A DNA stretch of 64,000 nt, from positions 21,912,469-21,976,468 of the forward strand of contig NC_057790.1 in the NCBI RefSeq assembly GCF_014905175.1, given 5' to 3'. Position 1 is the first letter of the stretch; each line of letters begins with the position of its first letter. The notes below the pieces were generated by a model. It was not told where the DNA came from. It searched no databases and saw only the letters and a list, made by a program, of their open reading frames with translations. Shown here in pieces: positions 1 through 11,833 of the stretch. The stretch is from Aphidius gifuensis (lineage: Eukaryota; Arthropoda; Insecta; Hymenoptera; Braconidae). The position numbers and the translations under genes are program-made.

Positions 1-48
1 TAATTGATAATTTATATAATTATTAAATTAAAATTTACAAAATATTAC

Positions 49-1523
49 CTTTCTTTGGACGTCCACGTCTGCCTCCTTTGTGTGATTTAGGTTTTTTATT
101 TGCCATTGTGTTTTGAACTGATTTAAGGTACTCTTCTTCTTCATCACCTTCGACAAGTCTGAATGTCACTTCAGTATCTTTGATTTTCAACTGCAAAATT
201 CATCATAAAAATATTAATATTTTAATTAAATATACATTGTCATTTATTGGCAATAATTATTTACCTTGTTGTCAGTCATCTTTTCAAGAATTGGCTTTGC
301 TGCATTTTCACCAAACAAACGAATTTGTCCTTCAGTTTCACCAGCTTTAAAATCAACATATGCTATTTCAGCACCAATTTCTGATAATGATTTTTTAATA
401 TCATCCCAATCAGTTGATGTTGATACACCAGTAAATTGTAAAACTGAACCTTTTGGTAAATTAAGAAGTTCTGTGCTATCTTCAGTTTCAGCTGAATCAC
501 CATTTTCCTATTTTAAACATAAAAAAAAAATTAGTTAATAATGAAATATATAAATAGACAATTAAATAAACAAAAATAAATTACTTTTTTAGATGATTTT
601 TTTCCTTTTGAATCACCCTTTTGTTTTCTTTCTTCATTTTCCTTGGCTTTTTCAACAGAATAATCTTCACTGTATTTTCTAATGAGTTCTTGATCACCAT
701 ATTTAACTGATTCTCTAGCCATGAATTTTTTAGCATCATCAAGTGTTACAAATTGTACAAATACTGATCCTTTAAATTTCAATTTTTTATTTTTATCTTT
801 TGGATCTTGATATCTACGCATAATAATATTTTCAAATGGTTCAAAATCTTTGAAAAAATCTTTCAAGTGATGAATATAAACATCTTGTAATGGAAAACCT
901 TTAACATAAATTGTTCTAGCTGCTTGTGCTTTTTTATATGCTTCATCATAAACTGGTAATGGTTTACTTGGTTTACGACGAATTTTTTTTTTATCATCTG
1001 ATATATCCATTAATTCACTGGTTTCAATTGATTTTAAAATTGTATTTGGATTACTACTTAATGATGCTAACATTTTAAAATTAAGCATTATACTCATTGG
1101 TATCCAACCTTCATCCAATTGTGTTTGTTCAATCAAAAATTTATCACGATGCATATTAATATCACCAAAATAAAATTCAACTTGTTTTTTAATTTTTTCC
1201 AAAAGTTCTGGACTAGCGTCTTCTGTTCCATTTGTTGTTTCTGTTTCTACTGGTTTAGCAGCTTCATCAGTAACTTCTTTAGCTGTTTCAGCTTCTTTAG
1301 CTTCTTTAGCTACTTCAACAGATTCAGATTTTACATCTTCAACAGATTTAGCTTCTTCAGCAGTTTTAACTTCTTCAGCTGATTCAACTTCTTCAGCAGG
1401 TTTAACTTCCTCTGTTGACTTAACTTCATCAGTTGATTCAACTTCTTCAACTGGTTTGGAATCATTTTCTTTTACTGATTCATCAACAACCTTTGTCTCA
1501 ACATCATTATTATCAACTTCCAT
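49..1523 (-). CDS. La: La autoantigen homologue (La/SSB), 3' end outside window
   Basis: RNA chaperone that binds UUU-OH 3' ends of RNA polymerase III transcripts; mainly nuclear. Visible coding exons on the minus strand are 1523-585, 507-265 and 190-49, all joined in phase 0. A donor (ggtaat) follows the last one, so at least one more exon lies to the left. The first 313 residues hold an acidic, low-complexity N-terminus (about residues 1-103) with repeated EEVKS/EEVKP units. A La motif follows (about 104-190, with QVEFYFGD and HRDKFL), then RRM1 (about 205-285, TIYVKGFP...GSVFVQF). Exons 2-3 give the C-terminal atypical RRM (GSVLQFTGV...EGQIRLF...VTFRLVEG) and a basic tail ending GGRRGRPKK. 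Domain order is that of genuine La rather than of LARP proteins. The long EEV-rich N-terminal extension is the only oddity and may be lineage-specific. Confidence 0.95.
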
Positions 1524-2244
1524 TTTAATGATATATGTAATTCACACAATATAATATATTAATTTGTTGTTAATCTACAAAAATTTATTTATCAACGACA
1601 CGTGGTGAACAGTTTGCAGTATAATTTACAAAATAACCTGAGAATCTTGTCGATGCGTTACAACAACGTGCTTTAACGTGCTTTGCTAAAGTAATAATAA
1701 TAATCAACCGGACATAAGATATTTTTTTCAGGATATGACGCACTAAAAACAACATGGCGGATATCGATTTCTAGCGTTGTTATTGTAGCTGCCTAATTTA
1801 CCATCAATTACAAGTTGCAAATTGTAAACAAGCCTTATCTTTTGATCTTGATCTTTCTCTCTCTCTTGTCTCTCCTCTCTCTCTTGCAACTTTTCGCGTG
1901 GTGGTTTTAACTTGCTTGTGCCTGTGACGTTTCGTCAAAACAAAGCAACATCTTGTTCCGTTGAGATCTCAATCCTCAATAATTTTTAATCCTTTTAACA
2001 ATCTGCGGCAAGTGCGTCGTTGACATCAACATTAATTCTTTATCATAACAACACACGCATAATCATTAAAATTCAATATATAAAATAATATTAATTAAAA
2101 ATATAAATAATCAATTTGAGGATAAATAATCTGTTGATTGTTTTGTTTTTCTATTTTTTTTTGAGTGCAAACAAATAAAGATATTTGAGTTTTTTTTTGT
2201 TGTATTAATTTTGTTGGGTTGATTAAAGAGTGACAGGCGGAGAA
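1524..2244. promoter_or_regulatory. Shared 5' region between divergent La and BNIP3
   Basis: This 721-bp gap separates two divergent start codons and must hold both promoters and 5' UTRs. It is less A/T-rich than most intergenic DNA here. It contains a CT-rich tract near 1850-1885 and an ACACGTGG box near 1600. No TATA box is obvious, as expected for housekeeping genes. The exact start sites cannot be seen. Confidence 0.5.
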
Positions 2245-5200
2245 ATGTCGCATCCAATTAAATTTAACCTGGATGAGAGTCTCGGTGGTATGTTAAATTA
2301 ATTATTATTTATTATATTTATTTATTTCTTTTGTTTATGACAGCTGTGCTACTGTCAGTGACCGCCATTTGGCGTGTTGTTGAAAGAGTTATAGTTTTTT
2401 GCCGCTTTATACGCCAACGTAAACAAACTTTTCTTGTCTTTTACGCCGTAATTGGCATTCATTTATTTATTCAAAAGAAATATAAAAAATATACGATATT
2501 ATTAAATTTATATCATAAATTCATTTGAATAAATTCATCTAGCATTCTTTGTTTAACATAAAAAAATTATTTGCTGCTTTATAAACGCTTTATTTATTTT
2601 CTTAAATTTTTTTTTTAGTTATTTTTATGATAAAAGTAGTTTTTAGGTCGTCAATATTATTTTTTTTTGTCATTTATTATTTATTACGTATTATGGAATT
2701 ATATTTATCTTATCAAAATAAGGAAGTCTATCAGGAAGTTGAAAAAAAAAAAATAAAAAACTCTCCACATGATTTAATAAAAAATTTAATGAAATTTTAA
2801 CAGTTGAATAATGCTGATAAAGAAAAATAATAAACTCAATTTATTTGTACATAAAAAAAATATCAATTTATAGATTTCGATTGATCAATCAATTGGAGTA
2901 AAAAAAAAATTAACAATTAAATAATGAAAATAGAAATATTATTTGTTGTCTTTATTATTTTTTTACTAAATTAATTTCAAGCATGATAAATTAAAAAATA
3001 ATAAATTGAAATAATTGAATGGGGCAAACATGATTTAATTTTGTTTTTTAAGCTAAATGTTTTTATGTCAACAATGTTTTATTGATTGATTGAATTAATA
3101 TCATAAAAAAATTTTATTTACACAAAGATTTGCAATGAAAAAAAAACATATTGATTTGATAAAACAAATAATGATTCATCAGCTAAAATTAGTCGAGCTC
3201 AATGAGGCAAATAAATTTATGCTAATATAGCACTTCTGGATGGGTGTGCCTAAAACCAAGTCCATTGTTTATATTTAGATTTTAAACAATAAAATGTAAA
3301 TTAAAAAATTACAAGAAAATTTAAATTAAAACTAGCACACAAAGAGAAAAACCATTAAATTTATCTTAAAATAAATTAAAATAAATTTTAAAATTATCTA
3401 GCTTTAATATGATTATAAAAATTCAAATAATTATTAATTGTTAATAATAAACAATAATTAATATTTAATAATTTAAAATATAATTTAATTCAAGAATTAA
3501 TAATCGTAATTGATGATTAAATTATTTAAAAAATATCAACAAGTGTCTTGGTATTTTAATTTGTCAATTTATCAAATCAAACATTATAATGATAAAGAAA
3601 AAAAACAATAATAATTAAGTAAATGAAAGGTCATAAGTGATAATTTCCTGCATCTGTTTGCCTACGTGACTCGAGTCAGGATTATGTTGCTTCTTTGAAA
3701 TTTTATCAAGTGCCCTACGTGATTTTTCACATGACTATCATCAAAGTGAGAGGTTTCATGATTTTTTAGATGTCCTTGAATAACATTGATAATTATTATT
3801 ATAAAAACTAAACACAACAAATTAATACTCAATTATTTAAAACAACTAAAAAACAATGATAATTATATATTATTTTTATTTTTATTAATTATTTATTTAT
3901 GTTAGATATTTTTCATTTATATAATTGTTTTTTTTTTTTTAATTGAGGAAAATCATTATTATTTTATACAAGTAGAACAGTAATTATTTGTAGAACAACT
4001 TTCTTATTTTTATATGGAGTTATACTCATTACCTCACGGGTTATCGAACCACCACCAGTGATGACTAAATTGTCAGTTTAATCATCAGTTCATTCAACTC
4101 GAATGATAAAATATATGTCATCTTTTTTTTTTATGCTAAATTATAATTGATAAATAATGTTAATTTTATTTATTTATAGAATCTTGGGTTGAGTTAAATC
4201 CAGCTCCATCAGACAGAGTAACACCTTTGCCATTTAGCTGTGGTGGTGAGGAATATTTACGTTTATTGAGAGAAGCTCAGAGAGATTCAACACAATCATC
4301 AGCTAGACATTCACTTGCCTCATCAAGAAGAGACACCCCCAGAGACAGGTTTGTCATAATTAAATTAATTCATCAATCAATAATAATTTTAATATCATCT
4401 TTGTTTTATTAAAGTCTTTGTTTTGTCGTTAATAAAATATAACAAAGAATTATTTATTTATATGTACGTTTTATTTTTTTTTTAGTCCAAAGAGTCCACC
4501 TAATAGTCCAAATACAGAACTATCAAACGAAGATGATCTCAAAGGTGTTTACATAAATTACAGCTGTGCCAAGGTTTGTAAATTGAGAACAGCTTATTTT
4601 TTTTTTAAATAAAAAAATACAAGTAACCAAAAAGAAAAGAAATATTTTAAGCCAAATGAATGTACCTCTTTGTTAAAATGTACATATTTTTTTTTTTTGC
4701 TCTCAACCCACGTGTTAATGAATGCGCGTTTTATTTGCTATTTGACGTTACACAAATGGCGTGAGGCCATTAAAAGTTATAATCAAAGTCATTGGTGACC
4801 TGTATCAAATCAATTTGACCTCAATTATTATTTTGAAAAATGATTAAAAACAATTTTTCAAACATTTTAATTATCATAAAAAAATTAATTAACGTAAAGT
4901 TGATATTTATATAAATTTAATCGGTAAAATTACTTCTCCAGTTTCTGATATTTGAGTATGATAATTTAATGTAGGTCGGTGTGTAATATGACACTTGACA
5001 ACTCTGTTTTGTTTACAATCACTCAATCAATACACGTGTTCATATGTTTATTAAAATTAATATCAAAATATCAAAGTAGTTTAAACAAAAAAAAAGTAAT
5101 ATCATTTATAAATAACTAAGTATTTTTAAATATTTAAAATTTTCTTTGTACAAAGGGTTGGAAAATTAAAACGAAATACATTGTACAACGTTGAATATAA

Positions 5201-6556
5201 TAAAAAAAAAAATACATATGAAAATGTTTAGTCATGCATCGTAAGATGCAGTGTAAAAAAGAAAAGAAAATTTACTTTATGACGCATAGAATAAATTTAA
5301 TAAATTAATAAAAATTACGTCGTTAAAATATATCATTTGCTTTACGAAAAAAAAATAAATAAAAATTAAAGATCTAGAATTATCTGTTGGTGTGTGGTCA
5401 AGGTCGTTGTTATATATATTTTTTAAATTATTATTCGCAGTTTCCTCAAATAAATAATAATCAATACTAGCTGATAAAAAAAAAAACAAATTGATGACAA
5501 ATATTGAGAAAAAAATAATTTATTATCATATTTAATTATTTGTTGTTATGATGTTTTTGTTAATTTTTTTATTATCATTTTAATTTTTAATTTATTAATG
5601 CTGGATGTTGTTGTTGATAAGAAGCATTGTGGTGTATTGCACTTAATAATAACGTTGCCAAGTTTCATTTCCCACGCGAAACAAGTTTATTTGCTACACG
5701 AGTTGATATTACTTGAGTGCGTTTTTAAAGATTCCTAAAATAGACAGGTCAAGTTATAAGTGAAGAGAAAAAGAAGGGTAATAAAATCTGATTCACTATA
5801 TTTGTCATTTCATTCCTCTCTTTCTCTATTTTTTTTTCTTTTTTGCAACGCAATAAACTGCAATTGTAGGGGGTCACTCGCCTGGGCTTTGTAATTTTAT
5901 ACACAACAAGAATATATAACTCGATTGATAATACTATTATTATTTTTATTAAATTTTTTACTTTGATTTTTTTTCAATTGATTGTAGACGATTATCATTG
6001 TGAAGATAAAATTCTTTACCTTGAACTAATTCAATAAAGTTTTCTGATTTAATTAATATATTATTTATTTTTTAGGATGCTGGAGAATTGCTGGAACGTG
6101 GAACAGAATGGATGTTTGACGAGTGGTGCTCTCGTCCAGATCAAGCTCCACCAAAGTAATATAAATAATATTATTATTATTAAATATTTAAATGAATAAT
6201 AATTTTTTTTATATTTATTGATAATCAGAGACTGGAAATTTAAGCATCCACTTGGATTAACTAAAAGAAAAACATACAGCATTCGTACAGCTAAAGTTGG
6301 AAAAAATGGACTTTTTTCGAAAGAAGTTTTGTACACATTATTTCTTTCAAACTTGTTGTCATTGATTATTGGCACTGGTTTTGGGTAAATATATATTTCT
6401 TATCAAATTATTATCTCATCATTAATTGACCTAAATAATAATTAAATAAATAATAATCTACTGATATTATAAAAAAGGTTTTATAATTTTTTAAATTATT
6501 ATAGTGTTTGGTTGACAAGACGAGGATTTATGCTGTCACGAGTTGCAATTGAGTAA
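2245..6556 (+). CDS. BNIP3: BNIP3/NIX-type mitophagy receptor
   Basis: Outer mitochondrial membrane protein that recruits Atg8/LC3 for mitophagy. Six exons join without frame breaks: 2245-2287, 4180-4348, 4486-4573, 6076-6155, 6229-6384 and 6505-6556, giving 195 residues (human BNIP3 is 194). The LIR motif is W17-V-E-L20 (ESWVEL), split from the start exon by a 1.9-kb intron. A serine-rich stretch with SPKSPPNSP follows. Then comes the conserved block GTEWMFDEWCSRPDQAPPK-DWKFKHP. The C-terminal membrane segment is about residues 160-182 (LFLSNLLSLIIGTGFG), with a GxxxG dimer motif in GTGFG. Vertebrate proteins have a polar His in this helix; here the matching position appears to be Asn. The short tail ends RRGFMLSRVAIE. 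Confidence 0.95.
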
Positions 6557-7865
6557 ATTCGAAACATCAAACGACAAGAAAAAGAAACAAACAAAATACA
6601 ATCATCAAAATATAATATTAATAATAATATAAATAAAAATTCACATGGGACATTATTATCAGCGCAACTTGGATTGAATGAAAGACTGGAAAATAAAATT
6701 TAAAATATATATCATAAGAAAACATAAAACGCACTACACAACAGCAGCAGTAAAAATAATAGCACAAAAAAAAAACAAAAACAATACATCACTTGATAAA
6801 ATGGCCAATCTTTTTTATATTTAAAATTTTTAATTAAATAATAATAGTAATTTTAAATCTTCGCTGAATAATATTAATAATTCTGATGAATATAAAATTT
6901 TTCAATCTATACACGATAATAATGTGAGATGATAAACAAAAGTCCTTAATTTATGGAATTAATAGTAAGGTAATGATTAAAGTAGAAATTGTGAAATTGA
7001 TAAATAATTAACTATAAACAATGTCCATTTTATACTGTTTCTAAAATCTTTTTACTTCGTATAGATTATAGACAAAGTGTTGATAATATTTATGCATGTT
7101 TTCTAAATTGAATTAATAATTAGTTATCAAAATAATATGTGAAAAAATAATAATTATAAAAAAAAAAGAGCTGGCGATAATTTATGAAAGAGTTAAATCA
7201 AAAGAAAAAAAAAAATATGAAAGTTTTGTGAACAAAAATGATAAGTTAAATTTATATCTTCAGCAAACATTTTTTTTTTTTTTAAAAGCTTGTTTTAAAA
7301 AAAAAAAATATATTTGGTTGAAACCAGATTAAACCTTCCAGTGTTTAAAGATAATTATAATTAATAATAATAATTTTATATAATTTAAGAGGCATTTTTA
7401 ATTTGGAGCTTAAATTTAGTTCATAAAAAAATCCTCTTTTTGATTGTCACCGTTAATTTTATAAAAAAAGAAATATTAAATATTAATTGGTGATTAATCT
7501 TTATATTTAATTAATAATAATGTTTATTTAGTTTTTTTTCACTTTGTGTATTTCGAAATATATATTTTTTTTTGTGGTAAAATATATATGTATAACTGGC
7601 TTATGAAATTTGAGTTTATATTTTATTTATACATACCTAAAAAATTATTATCAAATTCTTTTTTTTATTCTGCTGCTCATAGGGGCTATGAGTAAAAGCA
7701 ATATCCAACTTTTTAATATTAAAAAAGAACCAAAAAATAAATATTAATTTTTTTATAAATAAACCAATGACAGTTGTCGTTGTAACTATTAATTTTATTG
7801 ATATTTTTCCAAGTAAATAATTATAAAATAAATAACACTAATTCAAACCAAACAATATAATTTGT
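6557..7865. other. BNIP3 3' UTR and intergenic DNA to Tim14
   Basis: A/T-rich sequence between the converging 3' ends of BNIP3 and the Tim14 gene. It holds many AATAAA-like strings and poly-A/T runs, so a single polyadenylation site cannot be chosen. I see no coding exon in it. Confidence 0.6.
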
Positions 7866-8311
7866 TTATTTTTCTAGAACATCCTTGGCTTCTTTAATTT
7901 TAGTTGCAATAAAAGGTGAACCACCACGATCAGGATGATTAGCAAACATTAATTTTTTAAATTGATCATTTATTTTTGATTTATTTGCAGCTGGTGATAC
8001 TGACAGTATTAAACTAGCTTCTCTTTTAGTCATTGGTTGTTCAAAGCCACCTTTGTAGTATCTATTATTTGCTATTGATGCTGCATCAAGTTGTGACAAA
8101 CCTTGAAATGCTTTATTAGCTTTTTGTGATAAATTTGGCAATTGACGAGCAATATATCGTCCACCAAAACCAACTGCTGCTATTCCAATACCAGCTAATA
8201 CTGCTGTACTTGCCTATTTTATTTTAAAAAATATATAAATTACATCCACATTAATTAATAACACCTAATTTTAAATTTGACTATTATTTATCAATAAATA
8301 ATAATTACCAT
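7866..8311 (-). CDS. DNAJC19: Tim14/Pam18 (DNAJC19-type J-protein)
   Basis: Inner-membrane J-protein of the presequence translocase motor; it stimulates mitochondrial Hsp70 during protein import. The coding exons are only the ATG itself (8311-8309) and 8213-7866, separated by a 95-bp intron with GTAATT...TAG ends. The product is 116 residues, the same as the usual DNAJC19 length. Residues 2-25 form a glycine/alanine-rich membrane segment (STAVLAGIGIAAVGFGGRY). The YYKGGFE-MTKREASLILSVSP block leads into the short J-domain with the HPD motif at residues 94-96, followed by RGGSP and the C-terminal EAKDVLEK. All are family hallmarks. The gene is divergent from the first heparanase. Confidence 0.95.
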
Positions 8312-8990
8312 TTTGTTGTGTTGTCTAAATTAACAATGATGTAATATTGTTTTTAATTGAGTAAAATTAAAATCTACGTCGCACAATAATATCATGTGTT
8401 GTCGTTCGTTTCTATCAATTTCTATTTTTTTTTTAGGTTACGTTTGCAAAGATGTATTGGCAAAGAATCATGAATTTTGAAGAAAAATTTACCCCCTTGT
8501 ATTAGGAATGCAGAATGAGCAAAGAGGTATTTTGTTCCTTTTTATCATATGATGGTAACAATACCTCCTCTTACATGCTCCTAATACTTTTTTATAATTT
8601 TTTTTTTTCTAATAAATAAATAATAAATAAATGAATTAATAAATAAAAATTAATTTGTATTTTTTTTTTTTCGAATATTTATTATTTAATAATCTACTGC
8701 CTATATTTTCTTTCTAAGTAAAAGTATTTTTTTTTTTTTTGTACTTGAAATTGCTTGAAATTTTACAGGACATATTTAACTTGACACCTGTCATGTTTGT
8801 CATGTTTATTTATTTATAAAATACGTATCATATATTCAAGTCCTCGAATTCTTTGTTTTATAATTTATTTCATTTGTTTTTTTAAATATGTCATTGCCAA
8901 ACAAACAACCAGCCATATCAGCAAATGTCAATAAGAGCTTTATTTAAAAAAATTTTTTAAATAACAGAATACGTTTTAAAAATTGTCAAC
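8312..8990. promoter_or_regulatory. Shared 5' region between Tim14 and heparanase A
   Basis: Region between two divergent start codons. It contains poly-T tracts and the imperfect inverted repeat listed separately. No clear TATA box or extra exon is visible. Confidence 0.4.
8499..8587. repeat. Imperfect inverted repeat, MITE-like hairpin
   Basis: The left end reads GTATTAGGA-ATGC...AGAGGTATT. The right end is its approximate reverse complement, AATACCTC-TCT...GCTCCTAATAC. The outer nine bases (GTATTAGGA/TCCTAATAC) pair perfectly and the inner parts pair with gaps. The element is under 100 bp and non-coding. It could be a tiny miniature transposon remnant or just a chance foldback. Confidence 0.45.
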
Positions 8991-11037
8991 ATGTCATCGT
9001 TTGATAACATCCTCTGGAATAAATCTAAATACCAAAGTCTTGAACAACAACAACAACAAAATACCAATTATGGTTAGTAATATTATTAATAAATTACTAA
9101 ATTAATATGGTCATTGGTGACATTGTTTTTATTATTGTTTATTATTATTTATTATTATTATTAGCCAGCACCATCTATAATAAATTTTAATAATAGATTT
9201 TGATTTTTATAATTTTTCAAATGAATCTATAAATAAATATTGAGTATTTTTTTTTTTTATTTAAATCCAATAGTCTTCTTTAAAAAATTTAAAAGCCAAT
9301 ACTTAATTTATGATTAACAAATTGGTATTTTATTTTGTTGTTGTTGTGATAAATTAATATGTCTAGAAAAAATAATTTTAAATTTTTAGTAAATGGAAAT
9401 TCCCAATCAATCATAACATTGTTATTGATTGGATTGCTGGGAACAGCTGTCATAACAACAATGTGGAGTATTCATTCACCAACCAAAGCAACTATTTTTT
9501 TGATTGACACTAAGCTTCCAATGCTGCACAAGACATCAACAAGATTTCTATCATTTGGTCTAGACTCATCACTTTTACGTGATCCTAAAACACTGCCAAT
9601 AAATAATGAAGCATTTATGAATTTAGCAAAATATCTTAGTCCAGCATATGCAAGAATTGGTGGTACATCTGCAGATTGTATTTTTTTTAAACAAAATTCA
9701 GATGATATTTCTAGGACATATGATAAATTTGATCCCAATGATATCACTAATTTTACACTTACTGAAGAATTTTATTTGAATTTATATAAATTTACTGAAA
9801 AAAGTAAATTAAAAATGTTATTTGATTTAAATGTGATGATAAGAACAGATCAAAATGAATGGAACAGTTCAAATGCCAAAGATATTATTGAATTTTCAAA
9901 AGGTCACAGCATGGATATTGATTGGCAGCTTGGAAATGGTAACAGAAATCCATTTACTCATTTGAAATTGATATTAACTAATTGGCTTTTATTTCAGAAC
10001 CAAATTCATTCAAGCATGTATTCAATCGATCAATATCAGCAACTCAACTAGCTCATGATTATCAACATCTAAGAAATTTATTAAATGACATTGGTTACTC
10101 TTCAAGTATACTTGTTGGCCCAGAGACAAATCACATTGGTGATAGCAATGAAAGAGGTGAAATGTACACTGAAGAATTTTTAAAAAATCAAGATAATTGT
10201 ATTGATTTTGTCACTTGGCATCAGTATTATTTAAATGGAAGAATAGCAAAAGTTGATGACTTTATAAATCCAAAAGTATTTAATCAATTATCGGCTGAAA
10301 TTAAACAAATTAATAATGCAACTAAAAATTCTGGTAAAAATATAAAAATGTGGATATCAGAAACAAGTACAGCTTATGGTGGTGGTGCACCAAATTTATC
10401 TGATCGTTTTGCTGGTACATTTCTTTGGCTTGATAAACTTGGTTATTCAGCAAGTGTTGGTGTTGATGTTGTTATTCGTCAATCATTATTTGGTGGTAAT
10501 TATGCAATGATTGGAAATGATTTATTACCAAATCCAGATTGGTGGATAAGTGTATTATACAAACAATTTGTATCTGAAATTGTACTTGATTTAAAAACAC
10601 CAAATAATTTTGGTACACTAAGATTTTATGCACATTGTACAGCAAAATTAGGACTTGTTAATCGTCTACCAGCATTAACTATTTATGGAATGAATTTAGA
10701 TAATAAACCAAAAAATATATTTATTCAAGGAAATTGGATTAAGAAAAAAACAAATATATTTTTATACATATTAACTGCTGATGATTTAACATCAAGGTAT
10801 ATTTAAAATTGTTAATTAAGACCTTCTATTAATTCATTAAAACAGCTATCTATATTCATTTAAATTTTTTACAGAGAAATAAAACTAAATGGAGAAAAAC
10901 TTAAGCTCAATTCAGACGGTAGTCTTCCACCATTTAATCCAGTCATCATAAAACCAACACAAATGATAACTCTTCCTCCAATTTCAATGGCATTTATTGT
11001 TATTCATGGTGCTGATATTCCCCCATGCAGATCATAA
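8991..11037 (+). CDS. Heparanase A, predicted type II membrane-anchored GH79
   Basis: Endo-beta-glucuronidase family that cuts heparan sulphate. Exons 8991-9072, 9390-9938, 9998-10796 and 10875-11037 give 530 residues (human heparanase 543). The start exon encodes a polar, Gln-rich N-terminus with no signal peptide. Residues about 36-53 form a hydrophobic segment (IITLLLIGLLGTAVI), so the catalytic part should be lumenal or extracellular. The catalytic acid/base is E211 in GNEPNSF, formed across a 59-bp intron. The nucleophile is E332 in WISETSTAYGGGAP. Other family blocks are ARIGGTSAD, NEWNSSNAKDI, TWHQYYLNGR, LDKLGYSA and NPDWWISVL. The segment matching the excised human linker is about half as long, so the enzyme may work as a single chain. 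A near-twin lies downstream. Confidence 0.9.
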
Positions 11038-11833
11038 AACCAAATCATTATTTTCTATTATATAATTCAAAACAATATATATATTTTTTTACAGTGACAG
11101 CGTTTTTTTTTTTTTTTTCTTTTTCCATGCCAAAAAAATTAATTATAAGTATTATATTAGAGTCATTGATATTTGGTTTCATTAGATAACTCTGGCACGA
11201 AAATAAAACCATATTTTGAAAATTTTATAAAAATATTATTAATTTGTTAAAATAAAATTTAAAATTAAAATAATAATAATTTATTAATTTTGTGTACAAG
11301 AAATTTATTGAGGAAACCAAAATTTAATTTCCTGAATGTTTGCATAAAGTCATAAAGTCATATACTATCTTGCATTCTTTAGTTTTAATATGCATATTAA
11401 ATTATCACCTTGGTACAAAAAAAAAAAAAAAAACATGTCGATGTAGTTTTTATTTTATTGTTCTCGAATATTTTTTTAAAAAATGTGCACCAGTTTGTTC
11501 TGAAAATAATAATTTATCCTATAAAAATATTGAGTTATGCGGAAACCACAAGTTTTTAAATATTATTTGTCACCGTGTCGTTAACATAACAATAAACAAC
11601 TATTTTATAATTCAAATGCAAAATTAAAAATAGTATTAATAACCAGGAACTAATAGCTATTTATTTCCGCAAAATTTTTGGTATAAAAGGCAGTTCTAAA
11701 ACCAGGATGCAAACAGTTAAATTATTTTGAATATCACTATTTAGGACAGTTTGCTTAGACTCTCTGGTTTTTTTTTTGTTTTTCAAATCAACTTTAAAAA
11801 TTATTGTCTTGTCGAGCTTTTCATTGGTTTAAA
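11038..11833. promoter_or_regulatory. Heparanase A 3' UTR and heparanase B promoter/5' UTR
   Basis: The left part is the 3' UTR of the first heparanase. The right part is the promoter and leader of the second, with a well-formed TATA box at 11682-11689. An open stretch at 11340-11627 shows no family resemblance and I treat it as noise. Confidence 0.5.
11682..11689 (+). promoter_or_regulatory. TATA box of heparanase B
   Basis: TATAAAAG in a locally less A/T-rich stretch, about 145 bp before the heparanase B start codon. A start site near 11712-11718 would fit the usual spacing. A TATA promoter suggests tissue-restricted or strong expression, unlike the TATA-less housekeeping genes nearby. Confidence 0.55.

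Noticed and set aside
1119..1382. Plus-strand open frame of 87 codons
   Set aside because: Antisense shadow of the La gene; Phe/Cys-rich from reversed EEV repeats.
9472..9747. Minus-strand open frame opposite heparanase A
   Set aside because: Shadow of the real coding frame; no family match and a clear gene on the other strand.
11340..11627. 95-codon open frame between the heparanases
   Set aside because: Contains a poly-Lys run from poly-A, has no domain-like pattern, and lies in UTR/promoter DNA.
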